DNA from: Rhizobium sp. 9140
Lineage (GTDB): Bacteria; Pseudomonadota; Alphaproteobacteria; Rhizobiales; Rhizobiaceae
Direction: 5' to 3'
Length of the DNA stretch: 64,000 nucleotides
NCBI RefSeq assembly: GCF_900067135.1
Contig: NZ_FJUR01000001.1
Location: 1,677,501-1,741,500, forward strand
Shown here piece after piece: positions 33,702 through 42,830 of this stretch. Within the stretch, counting starts at the first letter, position 1. The number at the start of each line of letters is the position of its first letter. Under the pieces are notes generated by a model that saw only the letters and a program-made list of their open reading frames with translations, was not told the origin of the DNA and made no database searches. A program made the position numbers and the translations under genes.

Positions 33702-34766
33702 TCAGCGCGCGCTGCGCGTCAGATTGCGGGGGTAGAAGGTGGAGGCGACCTGCTGCGTCTGGTTGGCGGGGGCGGGGTAGGCAGCCGGCTGGCGCGGGTC
33801 TTCCGCGCGCTCCGGGCCGAGCATCGGCGCATGGCGTTGACCCCCGTTACGGCGCGCATCGTCGGCGGCAATCCAGCCTTCCACGCGGGTCTTCGCATCG
33901 ACCGGATCGATGCCGTCGAGCAACGCATCGCAGCGCGTTGCCGAACCGTTTCTTTCCCCGAGATAGGGGTAGAGCGTGGTGAGCATGCGCACCATTTCCA
34001 TGCGAGGGGTGCCCAGCGCCGACAGGGTGACGGCGAGTTGCCAGCCGGACACGTCGAGAACGAGGCGTTCGCCGAATACGGCCGAGCAGTCGAGCGCATG
34101 CGAGAGAGTCGCGGCGAAAAGATTGACCTCGCCCGAGCGGGAAAAGCGCACAAGCAGCGCTTCATGCGTGGCGTCGAGCGCCAGAAGGGGACGGCGGGGT
34201 GGCGTTGCAGGCGCGGCAAGCGGCTGGCCGGCGGTGCGGGCAAGCGCTTTCAACTCCGCGCGCAGGCGCTCCTCGCGCTCCAGCGAGGCCGTCTCTTTGG
34301 CAGGGGCGGCCACGGGCTTGGGAGGCTCCGGCATGGAGGCCGCCGGGCGGGAGGTGCTGTCGCGCCGCTCCACAAGGGCATCCACCACCCGGACGCTCAG
34401 ATTGTCGCGACGGGCGATGGCATTGGCGTGGGAGGGGCTCTGGTGGCGGATGATGTCGAGGAGGACGCGCTCCTCGATCGAAACAGCGCGCGTAAGAAAC
34501 AGGGCGGCGATGGCGATGGGCGCGCTGCCGATCTGGAGGGCGACGGACGGGGGCACATGGGGGCTTCTGGCCAGCGCTGCGGCCGCCTGACGGCGTGCCT
34601 CGTCGCTGGAGGCCATAAACAGCGGCTCGAACAGTTCGCAGAACTGCTTGAGATCCGAGGACCGCGGCTGGCGAAGCCCCTCGAAACTCGACACTGTTGC
34701 CATCAGCACCGCGTCTTTCACGCGGCCGTTCTGAGGTCTTTCCAAATCACGAAACCGATCCGCCAC
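33702..34766 (-). CDS. DUF2336 domain protein
   Basis: 354 residues, mostly helical. The HEAT-like N-terminal half (about 30-140) contains the family blocks FEPLFMASSDEARRQAAAAL, SIEERVLLDIIRHQSPSH and LSVRVVDALVERRD. A Pro/Ala linker separates it from a second helical domain (about 195-300). Family function is unknown; alphaproteobacterial relatives are linked to cell-cycle or stress regulation only by context. No operon partner. Confidence 0.7.
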   Translation of the reverse strand: MADRFRDLERPQNGRVKDAVLMATVSSFEGLRQPRSSDLKQFCELFEPLFMASSDEARRQAAAALARSPHVPPSVALQIGSAPIAIAALFLTRAVSIEERVLLDIIRHQSPSHANAIARRDNLSVRVVDALVERRDSTSRPAASMPEPPKPVAAPAKETASLEREERLRAELKALARTAGQPLAAPATPPRRPLLALDATHEALLVRFSRSGEVNLFAATLSHALDCSAVFGERLVLDVSGWQLAVTLSALGTPRMEMVRMLTTLYPYLGERNGSATRCDALLDGIDPVDAKTRVEGWIAADDARRNGGQRHAPMLGPERAEDPRQPAAYPAPANQTQQVASTFYPRNLTRSAR

Positions 34767-35166
34767 ACGTCCACCTCATACGCAAAACACCGACGCATCC
34801 CTCGGCAAGGCACCCCTTGCCCTCGTCCGGACGCAGGCCTCGTGCCGCCGGCTCCAGCTCACGCGTCTTCCGAACATCTCCGCGCAACGCGTTGACGTCT
34901 CTGGAATCCATGATGCAGGTGTCCCGGCGATGGCAACGAGCGCGCCATGAGACGGAGGTTATGCCGACGTGGTTAACATCGGCTTAAGGACGTCCGGCAA
35001 TGGGGCAGGCAATGGGACAGGCGATGGCGTGCTGTGTGGGAGGTCCCGCAAGGCATGGTTGCAGGCCGGGGAGGGCGTTTGGGTCGGGAGAGAAGCACCC
35101 CTCCAACGCAACAGGCGGCGCCGTGTCGGGCGCCGCCTGTTGTCTTACGGTGTGACGACGTGCTGC
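34767..35166. other. Intergenic region with a strong hairpin
   Basis: 400 bases with no supported gene. ACAGGCGGCGCC at 35111-35122 pairs with GGCGCCGCCTGT at 35129-35140 in a perfect GC-rich stem 27 bases beyond the stop of the minus-strand SH3 gene, so it probably ends that transcript although the T-run is weak. A short imperfect tandem repeat (gggcaggcaat/gggacaggcgat) lies near 35000. Confidence 0.5.
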
Positions 35167-36069
35167 TTAGAGCGTGCAGCCCGGTTCGCCGATCTCGCAG
35201 GCGCGGCGGCGGTCGCGGTCGCGGTTCCCGCGGTTGTCGTTGGTGCCGTCCAGATCGGGGCGTTCCAGGGTGGGCCGATCGGCGTTGCGGCGGTCGTTGT
35301 CACGGCGGTCGCCATTATCGCGACGGTCGCCGTTGGGACGGTCATTGTCCCGCCGATCATTGTCCCGACGATCCCGGTCGAACTGCGGGCGATCGCGGTT
35401 GCCGTCATTGTCGCGGTCGAACCGGGGGCGGTCACGATTGCCATCCCGATCCCGATCCCGGTCCCGATTGCGGTCGCGTTCGAAGTCAGGGCGATCGCGG
35501 TCCGGGCGGTCACGGTCAAAACGCGGGCCGTCATTGTCGAAGCGGTTACGATCCCGATCCCGCTCGAAGCGCTCCCGGTCGCGGTCCCGCTCGACGCGGG
35601 GACGATCCCGATCCCTGTCCCGGTCGAAGCGCGGACGATCGCGATCGCGCTCGAAGCGATCCGGGCCGCCACGCCAGTATTCGCGGTCGCGATAAAAGTC
35701 GCGATTCCGGTAGTTGCGATCCCAGTAGTTGCCGAGTTCGAAGGTGACTGTGGGAATGCCGAGCGGGCGGTAGTAGCGCGGCGCGACATAGACGCGGCTG
35801 CGCTGGTACTCTGCCTGGACATAGGAGCCGGAGACCCAGCCGCGACCGCGCGAAAAGGAAACGTCGCACCAATTAGCATCTGCAAGGCAGCCGTGGATTT
35901 CGACGGGCGCGCCGACGGGAATGACGACGACGGCGGGGTAGCGGGTGCTGGGGCCGGAGCGCATGTTGACATTGGCGGTGGCAAAGCCCTCCGCAGCGCT
36001 GGCCACGGCCGGCGCCAGCAGCGTGGCCGCCAGCGCTATGCCGGACAGGATGGATTTGACGGAATACAC
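35167..36069 (-). CDS. Secreted SH3-domain protein with a long Arg-Asp-rich repeat tail
   Basis: 300 residues from the GTG at 36069, preceded by TGGAGGACCCTAGA, giving a clear signal peptide (SILSGIALAATLLAPAVASA). A bacterial SH3_3 domain follows (about 28-90, ANVNMRSGPSTRYPAVV, then DVSFSRGRGWVSGSYV), which binds cell wall or protein ligands. From about residue 125 to the end the protein is almost only Arg, Asp, Asn, Phe and Pro in RDRD-type units coded by repetitive DNA. The tail is disordered and of alternating charge. It ends with a CEIGEPGC cysteine pair. A role in the periplasm or envelope is likely; the tail's role is unknown. Confidence 0.75.
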   Translation of the reverse strand: MYSVKSILSGIALAATLLAPAVASAAEGFATANVNMRSGPSTRYPAVVVIPVGAPVEIHGCLADANWCDVSFSRGRGWVSGSYVQAEYQRSRVYVAPRYYRPLGIPTVTFELGNYWDRNYRNRDFYRDREYWRGGPDRFERDRDRPRFDRDRDRDRPRVERDRDRERFERDRDRNRFDNDGPRFDRDRPDRDRPDFERDRNRDRDRDRDGNRDRPRFDRDNDGNRDRPQFDRDRRDNDRRDNDRPNGDRRDNGDRRDNDRRNADRPTLERPDLDGTNDNRGNRDRDRRRACEIGEPGCTL

Positions 36070-36501
36070 TCTAGGGTCCTCCAGTAGCTTATCGAGCTTT
36101 CGGCCTGCGGGCGGGGGCTGGCAGACCATGCCGAACGGTATGGGCAAGGTAAAACACGTCCACATGATGGCATCGTCCGGCTGCTGTCCCTTCCTGTTCG
36201 CTCATCGACACGAGAAAGATTGTCGATCGACGGCGCCGGGAAAATCTTCAAGCGCATAGGAAGCAGGCAAGGCACGGATGAACGCCGTCACACAGGACGT
36301 AGCGAAGCAGAAAACAGCGTCTGCCTGTTTTTGTTCCTATGCGGGCTGGCCTGAACGGATCCTGAACGGGCGGGAAGCACATCTTTGGCGGCCCGGGATC
36401 CAGGCGTCGCATCGCCCGGAAATACAGCGCCTTGCGGCAGAGCGGGGAACAAAACGGACGATCGCCCGTTATCGGGTCAGTTCGAACAGGAGCCCCGGAC
36501 A
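36070..36501. other. Intergenic region between divergent genes
   Basis: 432 bases without a supported gene; it should hold promoters for the SH3 gene (minus) and the DUF883-like gene (plus). No exact promoter match was found. Confidence 0.4.
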
Positions 36502-36783
36502 ATGATCGATAAGAAGTTCGCCACCGTTTCCAGCACGGAAGCCGAAGTCGAAGCCAGCGTTGCCAAGAGCGACCTCGACAGCCAGATCTCCGATCTGCGT
36601 GCCGAAATCGCCCGCCTGACCGACTCGGTCTCCGCAATCGGCAGCGGCGCGAAGGCTGTTGTCCAGTCCGAAGCCGAAGTGCTGACCGAGCGCCTGCGTG
36701 ACCGCGTTCGCGAAGAGCCTGTCACCACGCTTCTGACGATCGCCGGCGTCTCCTTCGTGCTGGGCCTTCTCGCCCGCCGCTAA
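36502..36783 (+). CDS. DUF883/ElaB-like membrane-associated protein
   Basis: 93 residues from the ATG at 36502, which follows CAGGAGCCCCGGACA. An amphipathic helical body (SDLDSQISDLRAEIARLTDS) leads to LRDRVREEPVTTLLTIAGVSF and a C-terminal membrane helix ending GLLARR. This is the layout of ElaB/YqjD-type proteins that tether ribosomes to the inner membrane in stationary phase. Identity to that family is by pattern only. Confidence 0.65.
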   Translation: MIDKKFATVSSTEAEVEASVAKSDLDSQISDLRAEIARLTDSVSAIGSGAKAVVQSEAEVLTERLRDRVREEPVTTLLTIAGVSFVLGLLARR

Positions 36784-36816
36784 GGCCGCCGCCCGTCGTC
36801 AGGACGCAAAGCCATG

Positions 36817-36853
36817 CAGCCGCAATGTCCCCGAGGGATGTTGCGGCTTTCGG
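36817..36853 (+). terminator. Hairpin terminator after the DUF883-like gene
   Basis: AGCCGCAA and TTGCGGCT pair, and TCCC pairs with GGGA inside with a three-base loop, followed by TTTCGG. The T-run is short. Confidence 0.5.
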
Positions 36854-37224
36854 CGACTGGAGCGCATGGCGTTCCGATCGGCACCGTACACATTCATATG
36901 CGAATCATGGGCATATGCGAATCACGGGTTTCAACGGGCGGACGGCAGGTTTTCGGGATGTTTTCCATCGCTAGGTTTGGGGTATCCAAAGTTAAGAGCT
37001 TGTTTACTAAGCTGTGGCCCAATCATCCTGCGGGCCGGCACGCTCAGGACGTACCACCGACATCGCAGTATGAGCCTAAATACATCCGGAATCATCCGGA
37101 AGAAGGAGCAACGAGAACGGCGCTCATGGCTGATCTTACGGGATCAGTGAAGCGTCAGCCCGACGAGGGCAGGATGAAATCTGTTTCAAGTTCATCCGTC
37201 TCATCCCGTTCATTGGAGACGAGA
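36854..37224. other. Intergenic region with a 13-base direct repeat
   Basis: No gene with coding character. CATATGCGAATCA occurs at 36895-36907 and again at 36912-36924. The region is less GC-rich than its surroundings. Confidence 0.4.
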
Positions 37225-37422
37225 ATGGCAGATGTAATCAGACTTCAGGACCGCCAGCACCGCGGCGGCCGCAAGATGAACCCCGATGGAGCCCGTCACG
37301 ACGCGACGATCCTGCTTTTCACGGGTATTCGCTACGAGCGGATGGAAGGCGTGACCCTTCCCAAGGTTTCCCCCGGGGTTTCCTCGATCAAGCCGCTGAA
37401 CGGCTCGACGCAGAAACACTGA
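37225..37422 (+). CDS. Small hypothetical protein
   Basis: 65 residues from the ATG at 37225, preceded by TTGGAGACGAGA. The sequence MADVIRLQDRQHRGGRK, then ATILLFTGIRYERMEG and a Lys/Ser-rich end, is basic with one hydrophobic strand-like core. It looks like a real rhizobial small protein because codon use and ribosome site are good, but I do not recognise a family. Confidence 0.5.
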   Translation: MADVIRLQDRQHRGGRKMNPDGARHDATILLFTGIRYERMEGVTLPKVSPGVSSIKPLNGSTQKH

Positions 37423-37512
37423 CTTTTTCCCCGGATGATCCAAGGCCGTCTTGCAGGTCTTGAGGCGTATGTGCGCCTTGGTTGAGTGAGACTTTCCTTA
37501 CCGAAACGTTTT

Positions 37513-37563
37513 TTACCGAGACATGGGCCTTACCGAGACACCGGCCTTACCGAGACATGGGCT
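37513..37563. repeat. Three tandem 17-base repeats
   Basis: TTACCGAGACATGGGCC, TTACCGAGACACCGGCC and TTACCGAGACATGGGCT lie head to tail at 37513, 37530 and 37547. A degenerate unit (ttaccgaaacgtttt) precedes them at 37498. The third unit overlaps the 3' end of the DUF1254 gene and supplies its stop codon. Confidence 0.85.
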
Positions 37564-38092
37564 CGCAACCCGCCTCACCGAGAAATTTGCTGGCGGCCGC
37601 CTCATAGCTGCCGAGCGGCGCGAGGGCTCTCAGCACGGCATAGCCTTCGTCTTCCGGCATTTCGACCGTGATGGTCTGTCCGATGGTTTCCGCCGGCTGC
37701 TTGCGGAGCTCTACCAGTTGCAGCGGCGTTGCCGCGACGACATCGACCCGGTCGTTGACCGCCGTCGCATCGCTCATGCTGAAGATCTCGTTCGAGCCGG
37801 AATCATAGATCGCGAGCGACCAGAACGGCACATCGCCCGACGCCGTGAACCGGACCGGGCCGCCGAGCACCGAGAAACCGCAGACGGCGACCCGGAGATA
37901 GGGATCGTCGTTGGAAAGACCCGTCGGCCCCGGCGCCGAGGTCAGCGGGAAGAAACTGTCCATCTCGTAGAGCCCGAGCACGCGGCTATAGGCATCCTCC
38001 GCCGTGAAACGCGGTAGAGCGAGGATGATGACGATGTGCAGCAGGGCGGCACCGATCAGCCCGACGAGGATGGCATAGAGCAGGCTACGCAC
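37547..38092 (-). CDS. DUF1254 family protein
   Basis: 181 residues if started at the GTG at 38092, which overlaps the TAG of the upstream DUF1214 gene by 8 bases. One N-terminal membrane helix (about 3-24, LLYAILVGLIGAALLHIV) precedes a periplasmic beta-rich domain with DPYLRVAVCGFSV and DVPFWSLAIYDSGSNEIFS, the DUF1254 pattern. DUF1254 and DUF1214 are usually fused or adjacent and of unknown function; here they form an overlapping pair. The C-terminal codons are in the 17-base repeat region. Confidence 0.7.
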   Translation of the reverse strand: MRSLLYAILVGLIGAALLHIVIILALPRFTAEDAYSRVLGLYEMDSFFPLTSAPGPTGLSNDDPYLRVAVCGFSVLGGPVRFTASGDVPFWSLAIYDSGSNEIFSMSDATAVNDRVDVVAATPLQLVELRKQPAETIGQTITVEMPEDEGYAVLRALAPLGSYEAAASKFLGEAGCEPMSR

Positions 38093-38672
38093 GGCCGCAT
38101 CCCTGTGCTGTGATCTTCGGCATGACCAGCTCGATCGCACCGGAGGAATTGGCCGTCGGCGCATCGAGAAGCGTCAGGACGAGGCGGAAGCGGCCGGGTT
38201 CGGTGACCGCCAGCCAGTTGTCCGCCTGTGCGTCCGGTGCCACGTGGATGACGAAGGACGTATCGGCCTCGCGCAGCACGCTCCAGGCATTGAGCGCGAC
38301 CGGCAGCGTCTCCGACGCCGTCAGCGGCCGGTCGGCGATGTCTGTCGCAAAGAGGGTCCAGAAGCGGGCAGGCGGCGTGTTGCCGACGATGTCGTAGCGG
38401 CAGGCGCCGGAGAGCGGCTGCCCCGTATCGTCCGTTTCCGCAGTGAAGCGCATGCCCTCTGCTTTGCCATAGAGGAGCCGCCCGGCCCGAGCCCGGTGCG
38501 CCTTGGCGTAAGGGTCTGTGTCGGCGGTCTGGGCATTGGGATAGGCGACCCACGGCCCGAGGCGGATGGAGCCGAAGCCGGTGGAGGCTTTCAGTGCCGA
38601 AATGCTCACGGCAATGCCACCGCCGAAGGCGACGCAGAGCGTAAGTGCGACGAGGAAGGGTACGCGAAACAT
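38085..38672 (-). CDS. DUF1214 family protein
   Basis: 195 residues from the ATG at 38672 (MFRVPFLVALTLCVAFGGG). One N-terminal signal or membrane segment (about 4-24) is followed by a beta-rich domain with the family blocks IRLGPWVAYPN, GKAEGMRFTAETDDTGQPL, FWTLFATDI and FVIHVAPDAQADNWLAV. It is the first gene of the DUF1214-DUF1254 pair and is likely periplasmic. Function unknown. An in-frame ATG at 38771 lies within a repeat and is not preferred. Confidence 0.72.
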   Translation of the reverse strand: MFRVPFLVALTLCVAFGGGIAVSISALKASTGFGSIRLGPWVAYPNAQTADTDPYAKAHRARAGRLLYGKAEGMRFTAETDDTGQPLSGACRYDIVGNTPPARFWTLFATDIADRPLTASETLPVALNAWSVLREADTSFVIHVAPDAQADNWLAVTEPGRFRLVLTLLDAPTANSSGAIELVMPKITAQGCGRA

Positions 38673-38739
38673 CAGGACTGGCGGCTTTTTAGCGAGGGGG
38701 GTAGGGAGTGGGTTTGTGTCCGTCGCGCGGAAAAGAAAG

Positions 38740-38898
38740 ACCCTCTCTGGCCTGCCGGCCATCTCCCCCACAAGGGGGGAGAGGACTCGTGGGACGCACC
38801 CAGCTCTTTTCCAGAACGTCTCTTCAGTGGGCGAGAGGCCCGCCCCGAGTCTTCTCCCCCCTTGTGGGGGAGATGCCCGGCAGGGCAGAGAGGGTTCT
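38740..38898. repeat. Long inverted repeat, family B copy 1
   Basis: Arms of roughly 40 bases, (a)ccctctctg-cctgccgg-catctcc and its reverse complement, enclose about 70 bases. A close copy is at 44693-44850. Smaller palindromic pieces (ttctccccg-tttttac-ggggagaag; ctctcc-ctgcaggc-ggggagagg) continue to about 39075. The 447-base gap between the genes is filled by these repeats. Confidence 0.75.
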
Positions 38899-39119
38899 TT
38901 CTTCCCAACCCGCTGAAACGTGCGCGCGGAAGCTGCCCCTCATCTGCCTGCCGGCATCTTCTCCCCGTTTTTACGGGGAGAAGAGACATGTGGTGAGGAT
39001 TTGCGGTGACCACCGAGGTGGAGCATGGCACGTCCCCTCTCCCTGCAGGCGGGGAGAGGGTTCGGGTGAGGGGCGGCCTCCGGCGCAACGGGCGAAAGGG
39101 GAAATGCATTATCATCGCG

Positions 39120-41363
39120 TCAGTTGCTGGCGGCATCGCGCGCCGGGTCCGGGGCGGCGCTGGCGACCTTGCCGGGGACGGACGCGGGGTTTTCGAGAGG
39201 CGGGGTGGTCTCGAAGCGGGTGCCGAGCGACTTCAGGAGGCGTGTGACGTCGCCGGAGAGCATGCGGGGGCGCACGAGAGGGGGGAGGGCGTTTTCGTCG
39301 GTTTTCGCGACGACGGGGGGCTTGTCCTTTTTGGACGGGGCGGGTGGCGGCGGGGCGATGCCGGGGATGGGGCGGTGGTCGATACCGGTCTCGGCGTAGT
39401 CCATCAGGCGCTTGAACGCGATGGCCGGCAGGGAGCCGCCGGTCATGTTGTTGGTCGAGGTGTAGTCGTCGTTGCCGAACCAGACGGCGGCCGTGTAATC
39501 GCCGGTGAAGCCGACGAACCAGGCATCGCGGTAGGACTGGGTGGTGCCGGTCTTGCCGCCGGCAACGACGCCGTTGTCGAGCGCGGCCTTGCGGGCCGTG
39601 CCGATGATCGGGATCTGAGTCAGCATGTAGTTCATCGAGGCCGTAGCCTTTTCGCTGAGCACGCGCTGAGCCGGCGGGGCATCGCGGTTGAAATCGTAGA
39701 GCACGTCGCCGTCGTAATTGAGGATCTGGCTGAGACCGTGGCGGCGCGCCTGCATGCCGCCGGCTGGGAAGACGGCGTAACCCGTCGCCTGATCCATGAC
39801 GGTCAGCTCTGACGTGCCGAGCGGAATGGTCTTGTCGGGGCGGATCGGCGTTTCCACGCCGAAGGCCTTGGCAAGCTCCACGATACGGGGAATGCCCAGC
39901 GTCTCCTTGGCAAGGCGTACCGGCACCGTGTTGATGGAGCGGGCGATGGCGCTGAGCAGCGTGACCTTGCCGGAAAAACTGCGGCCGTAGTTCTGCGGCG
40001 ACCAGCGGCCCCAGGTGATCGGCGCATCGCTGATCGTCGTTTCCGGCGTCATGCCCTTTTCCATGGCGGCGGCGTAGGTATAGGCCTTGAAGGAGGAGCC
40101 CGGCTGGCGCAGCGCCTTTGTGGCGCGGTTGAACTGGCTCTCGCCGTAATCGCGCCCGCCGACCATGGCGCGCACGGCGCCGCCGTTCTCGATCATGACG
40201 AGGGCGCCCTGGCCGACGCGGTAGCTCTCGCCATACTGGCGCAGGCTGGATTCGATCGCGTCCTCGGCTGCCTGTTGCAAGCCCATGTCGATGGTGGTGC
40301 GCACGATCAGGGAGTGCTGGGCGAAGGGGGCGGCAATGCGCTGGACCTCGTCGAAGGCCCAGTCGAGGAAGAAATCGGGCGCGGTCACCTCGGCGCGATC
40401 GACCACGGATGCCGGATGGAGCCGGGCGGCCACCACCTGCCCCTCGGTCATCAGCCCGCCTTGGACGAGGTTGGTCAGCACCTCGTTGGCGCGGGCGCGG
40501 GCGGCGGGCAGGTTGACATGCGGGGCATAGCGGGCCGGCGCCTTGAACAGGCCGGCGAGCATGGCGCTTTCGGCCAGGTTGATATCGGTGATGGCCTTGC
40601 CGAAGTAGAACTGCGACGCCGCCGCCGCGCCGAAGGTGCCGCCGCCCATATAGGCGCGGTCTAGATAGAGACGCAGGATCTCCTTCTTGGAGAGGTTGCA
40701 TTCCAGCCAGACGGACAGGAAGGCTTCCTTGATCTTGCGCTCGAAGGTGCGTTCGTTGGAGAGGAACAGGTTCTTGGCGAGCTGCTGCGTCAGCGTGGAG
40801 CCGCCCTGCACGACCCCGCCGGCGCGCGCATTGACGGTCATGGCGCGGGTGAGGCCGAGAAAGTCGATGCCCCAATGGTCGAAGAAACGGCGATCTTCGG
40901 TGGCAAGCACCGCTTTCACCAGCGTATCCGGCAGCTCGTCCACGGGGACGCTGTCCTCGTGGATGATGCCGCGATGGCCGATCTCGTTGCCGTAGCGATC
41001 GAGGAACGTCACGGCGAAATCGCTTTGCGCCAGCCAGTTGCCCTTCGTTTCCTGAAAGGCGGGCAGCGCCAGCGCCAGCAGGAGCACAGCCCCGACGGTA
41101 CCCCAGGTCATGCCCTCGCCGAGCAATTCGAACACGACGCGCTTCCAGCCGCGCACGCGAAACCGGCGGAAGAAGATGGTGATGTCTTCCCACCATTCGG
41201 CAAGGCGGAAACCGGTGTGCCAGACGGTCGAATCGATGAAGGCATCGATGCGCAGGAGGATGTGGCGCTTTTTCGGAAGCTCAGCCGCACTCAGGGGCGC
41301 TGCGCTCTCCGGTGGCGCCGGGCGCGGTGTCGTGTCGGGAATGTCGTCGCTCGGGCTTGTCAA
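39120..41363 (-). CDS. Class A penicillin-binding protein (PBP1a-type transglycosylase/transpeptidase)
   Basis: 747 residues. A cytoplasmic N-terminus and one membrane helix (about 84-103) are followed by the GT51 glycosyltransferase domain with E156 (ATEDRRFFDHWGID) and GGSTLTQQLAKN (187-198). The transpeptidase domain has SSFK (nucleophile S423), SIN (476-478) and KTGT (about 606). It polymerises lipid II into glycan strands and cross-links them in the periplasm. The tail after about 670 is Pro/Lys-rich. It is convergent with nothing and divergent from the YcgN-type gene. The substrate of beta-lactamase-inhibited drugs, it shares the drug target with the OXA enzyme at 7.7 kb. Confidence 0.93.
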   Translation of the reverse strand: MTSPSDDIPDTTPRPAPPESAAPLSAAELPKKRHILLRIDAFIDSTVWHTGFRLAEWWEDITIFFRRFRVRGWKRVVFELLGEGMTWGTVGAVLLLALALPAFQETKGNWLAQSDFAVTFLDRYGNEIGHRGIIHEDSVPVDELPDTLVKAVLATEDRRFFDHWGIDFLGLTRAMTVNARAGGVVQGGSTLTQQLAKNLFLSNERTFERKIKEAFLSVWLECNLSKKEILRLYLDRAYMGGGTFGAAAASQFYFGKAITDINLAESAMLAGLFKAPARYAPHVNLPAARARANEVLTNLVQGGLMTEGQVVAARLHPASVVDRAEVTAPDFFLDWAFDEVQRIAAPFAQHSLIVRTTIDMGLQQAAEDAIESSLRQYGESYRVGQGALVMIENGGAVRAMVGGRDYGESQFNRATKALRQPGSSFKAYTYAAAMEKGMTPETTISDAPITWGRWSPQNYGRSFSGKVTLLSAIARSINTVPVRLAKETLGIPRIVELAKAFGVETPIRPDKTIPLGTSELTVMDQATGYAVFPAGGMQARRHGLSQILNYDGDVLYDFNRDAPPAQRVLSEKATASMNYMLTQIPIIGTARKAALDNGVVAGGKTGTTQSYRDAWFVGFTGDYTAAVWFGNDDYTSTNNMTGGSLPAIAFKRLMDYAETGIDHRPIPGIAPPPPAPSKKDKPPVVAKTDENALPPLVRPRMLSGDVTRLLKSLGTRFETTPPLENPASVPGKVASAAPDPARDAASN

Positions 41364-41585
41364 CGCTTCGGACCGTCCTCAATCTCGCGCGGTGTTTCGA
41401 TGTCGCACAGGCTGCTGGCGAAAGCAGGCTTTTTTCGCGCGGGATGGCACTATACTGCCACGCAGCGGCTTTCCCTTCCACGAGGATATGTCGCAACAGC
41501 CTTAAAATTCTGGAAACGCAGACTTACCTAGCGAAGGACGGCGGCCCGGTATAGATGAAGCCGGTACGGATGGCGGGACGGATCC

Positions 41586-42053
41586 ATGGGCGACGTGCCT
41601 TTCTGGAAGACCAAGACACTGGAGACGATGAACGGCGCGGAGTGGGAAAGCCTCTGCGACGGCTGCGGCCTCTGTTGTCTGAACAAGCTGGAAGACTGGG
41701 ATACGGGCGAAATCGCCTGGACCTCGATCCGCTGCACGCTGCTGGACGGCGACACCTGTCGCTGTCGCGACTATCCGAACCGGCAGGCGACCGTGCCGGA
41801 CTGCATCCAGCTGACGCCCCAGGAAGTGCGCGAACTCCCCTGGCTGCCGCCCACCTGCGGCTATCGCCTCGTGCGCGACGGCGTGGACCTCTACTGGTGG
41901 CATCCGCTGGTGTCCGGCGACCCGGAGACGGTGCACGCCGCCGGCATTTCCGCGCGCGGGCGCACGGTCAGCGAGGACGATGTCGATATCGACGACTTCG
42001 AGGATTATCTGGCGGACTGGCCGACGGACGGCAACAAAACGACAGAATACTGA
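41586..42053 (+). CDS. YcgN/UPF0260 family cysteine-cluster protein
   Basis: 155 residues, opening [20 protein letters not shown], the standard UPF0260 start. Cysteines in [31 protein letters not shown] and PDCIQL form the CxxCxxCC-type cluster that probably binds zinc or iron-sulfur. Function is unknown; many bacteria keep a single copy. The ATG follows GGACGGATCC. It directly precedes the gene-transfer-agent cluster but is not part of it in other genomes I know of. Confidence 0.88.
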   Translation: MGDVPFWKTKTLETMNGAEWESLCDGCGLCCLNKLEDWDTGEIAWTSIRCTLLDGDTCRCRDYPNRQATVPDCIQLTPQEVRELPWLPPTCGYRLVRDGVDLYWWHPLVSGDPETVHAAGISARGRTVSEDDVDIDDFEDYLADWPTDGNKTTEY

Positions 42054-42209
42054 CTATTTTCCCGAAATAGGAAAATAGTCCTTGACGGCGTGACGGTCCT
42101 CAGGTAGGTTTTGCGTATGGTCGGAGATGTGCGGATGCGGCAGGGCCGCGGGTCGCACAGCCGGCCTTTTTCCTTCAAAACATTCCTTATCTCACGACAG
42201 GACGATGCG

Positions 42210-42830
42210 ATGACCGACGGGACCTATGATCCGGCGCTGTTCGGCGCGTGGGCGACGCGGTGCACCTATGGCGAGGCGCTATCGCTGGAGCAGGTGCCTT
42301 TCGATGACGCGTTCCGTCTGATCCTCGACCGCAAATCGGCCGATATGCCGGCTGGCGAAGAGCTCGCGGACATGCTGAACGGCATGACGCGGGAACTGCG
42401 CGAGCAGATGCAGATGTTTCAGATGCTGCGCCAGCAGACCGACCGCAGGCAGACGGAGGCCGGCGAGGAGATCGACCGCAAGGCCGCCCAGGCGGACGCG
42501 AAGGCCTCGATCGAGGCGATGTCGCTGATCGTGCGGACGCTGGAAAAGATCGACAGCCTGCAACGGACGCTGGCGCAGGACCGGGAACGGCGGGACGCGG
42601 AGGCACTGGACGATGCGGGATACCAAAATCTTCTCGACACGCTGGAGGCTCTGGTCGAGCAGCGCGCTGTCGAGCGTTGCCGGGAACGCGATGTGGTGCG
42701 GGCGCAGGACGGCGGAGAACGAGACAGAGCAACCGGGGCCGGATGTGCTGCAGGCGCTGTGGCTCTGGCTGGCGACGGTTCCGTGCCCGCCGCCTCCCGA
42801 AGCGGAAACCCCCTCGCACCCACCGGATAA
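42210..42830 (+). CDS. Probable small terminase subunit of the gene transfer agent (g1-like)
   Basis: 206 residues from the ATG at 42210. An N-terminal segment resembling a small helix-turn-helix (about 8-40) is followed by a long coiled coil (about 55-140, including MSLIVRTLEKIDSLQRTL). This fits the RcGTA small terminase (g1), which binds the large subunit and guides random DNA packaging. The last 45 codons overlap the large-subunit frame and lose normal codon use after about 42705, so the natural C-terminus may be altered. Position directly ahead of the large terminase supports the call. Confidence 0.55.
   Translation: MTDGTYDPALFGAWATRCTYGEALSLEQVPFDDAFRLILDRKSADMPAGEELADMLNGMTRELREQMQMFQMLRQQTDRRQTEAGEEIDRKAAQADAKASIEAMSLIVRTLEKIDSLQRTLAQDRERRDAEALDDAGYQNLLDTLEALVEQRAVERCRERDVVRAQDGGERDRATGAGCAAGAVALAGDGSVPAASRSGNPLAPTG

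Noticed and set aside
36814..37422. A 202-codon frame covering 36.8-37.4 kb as one gene
   Set aside because: The first two thirds include the terminator hairpin after the DUF883-like gene and a direct repeat, and lack coding bias; only the last 65 codons, with their own ribosome site, look real.
37498..37563. Short tandem repeats as a CRISPR array
   Set aside because: Units are 17 bases head to tail without spacers, and no cas genes are present.
39112..41196. A second long minus-strand frame overlapping the penicillin-binding protein
   Set aside because: Arg-rich out-of-register translation of the same gene; the frame with SSFK, SIN and KTGT is the real one.
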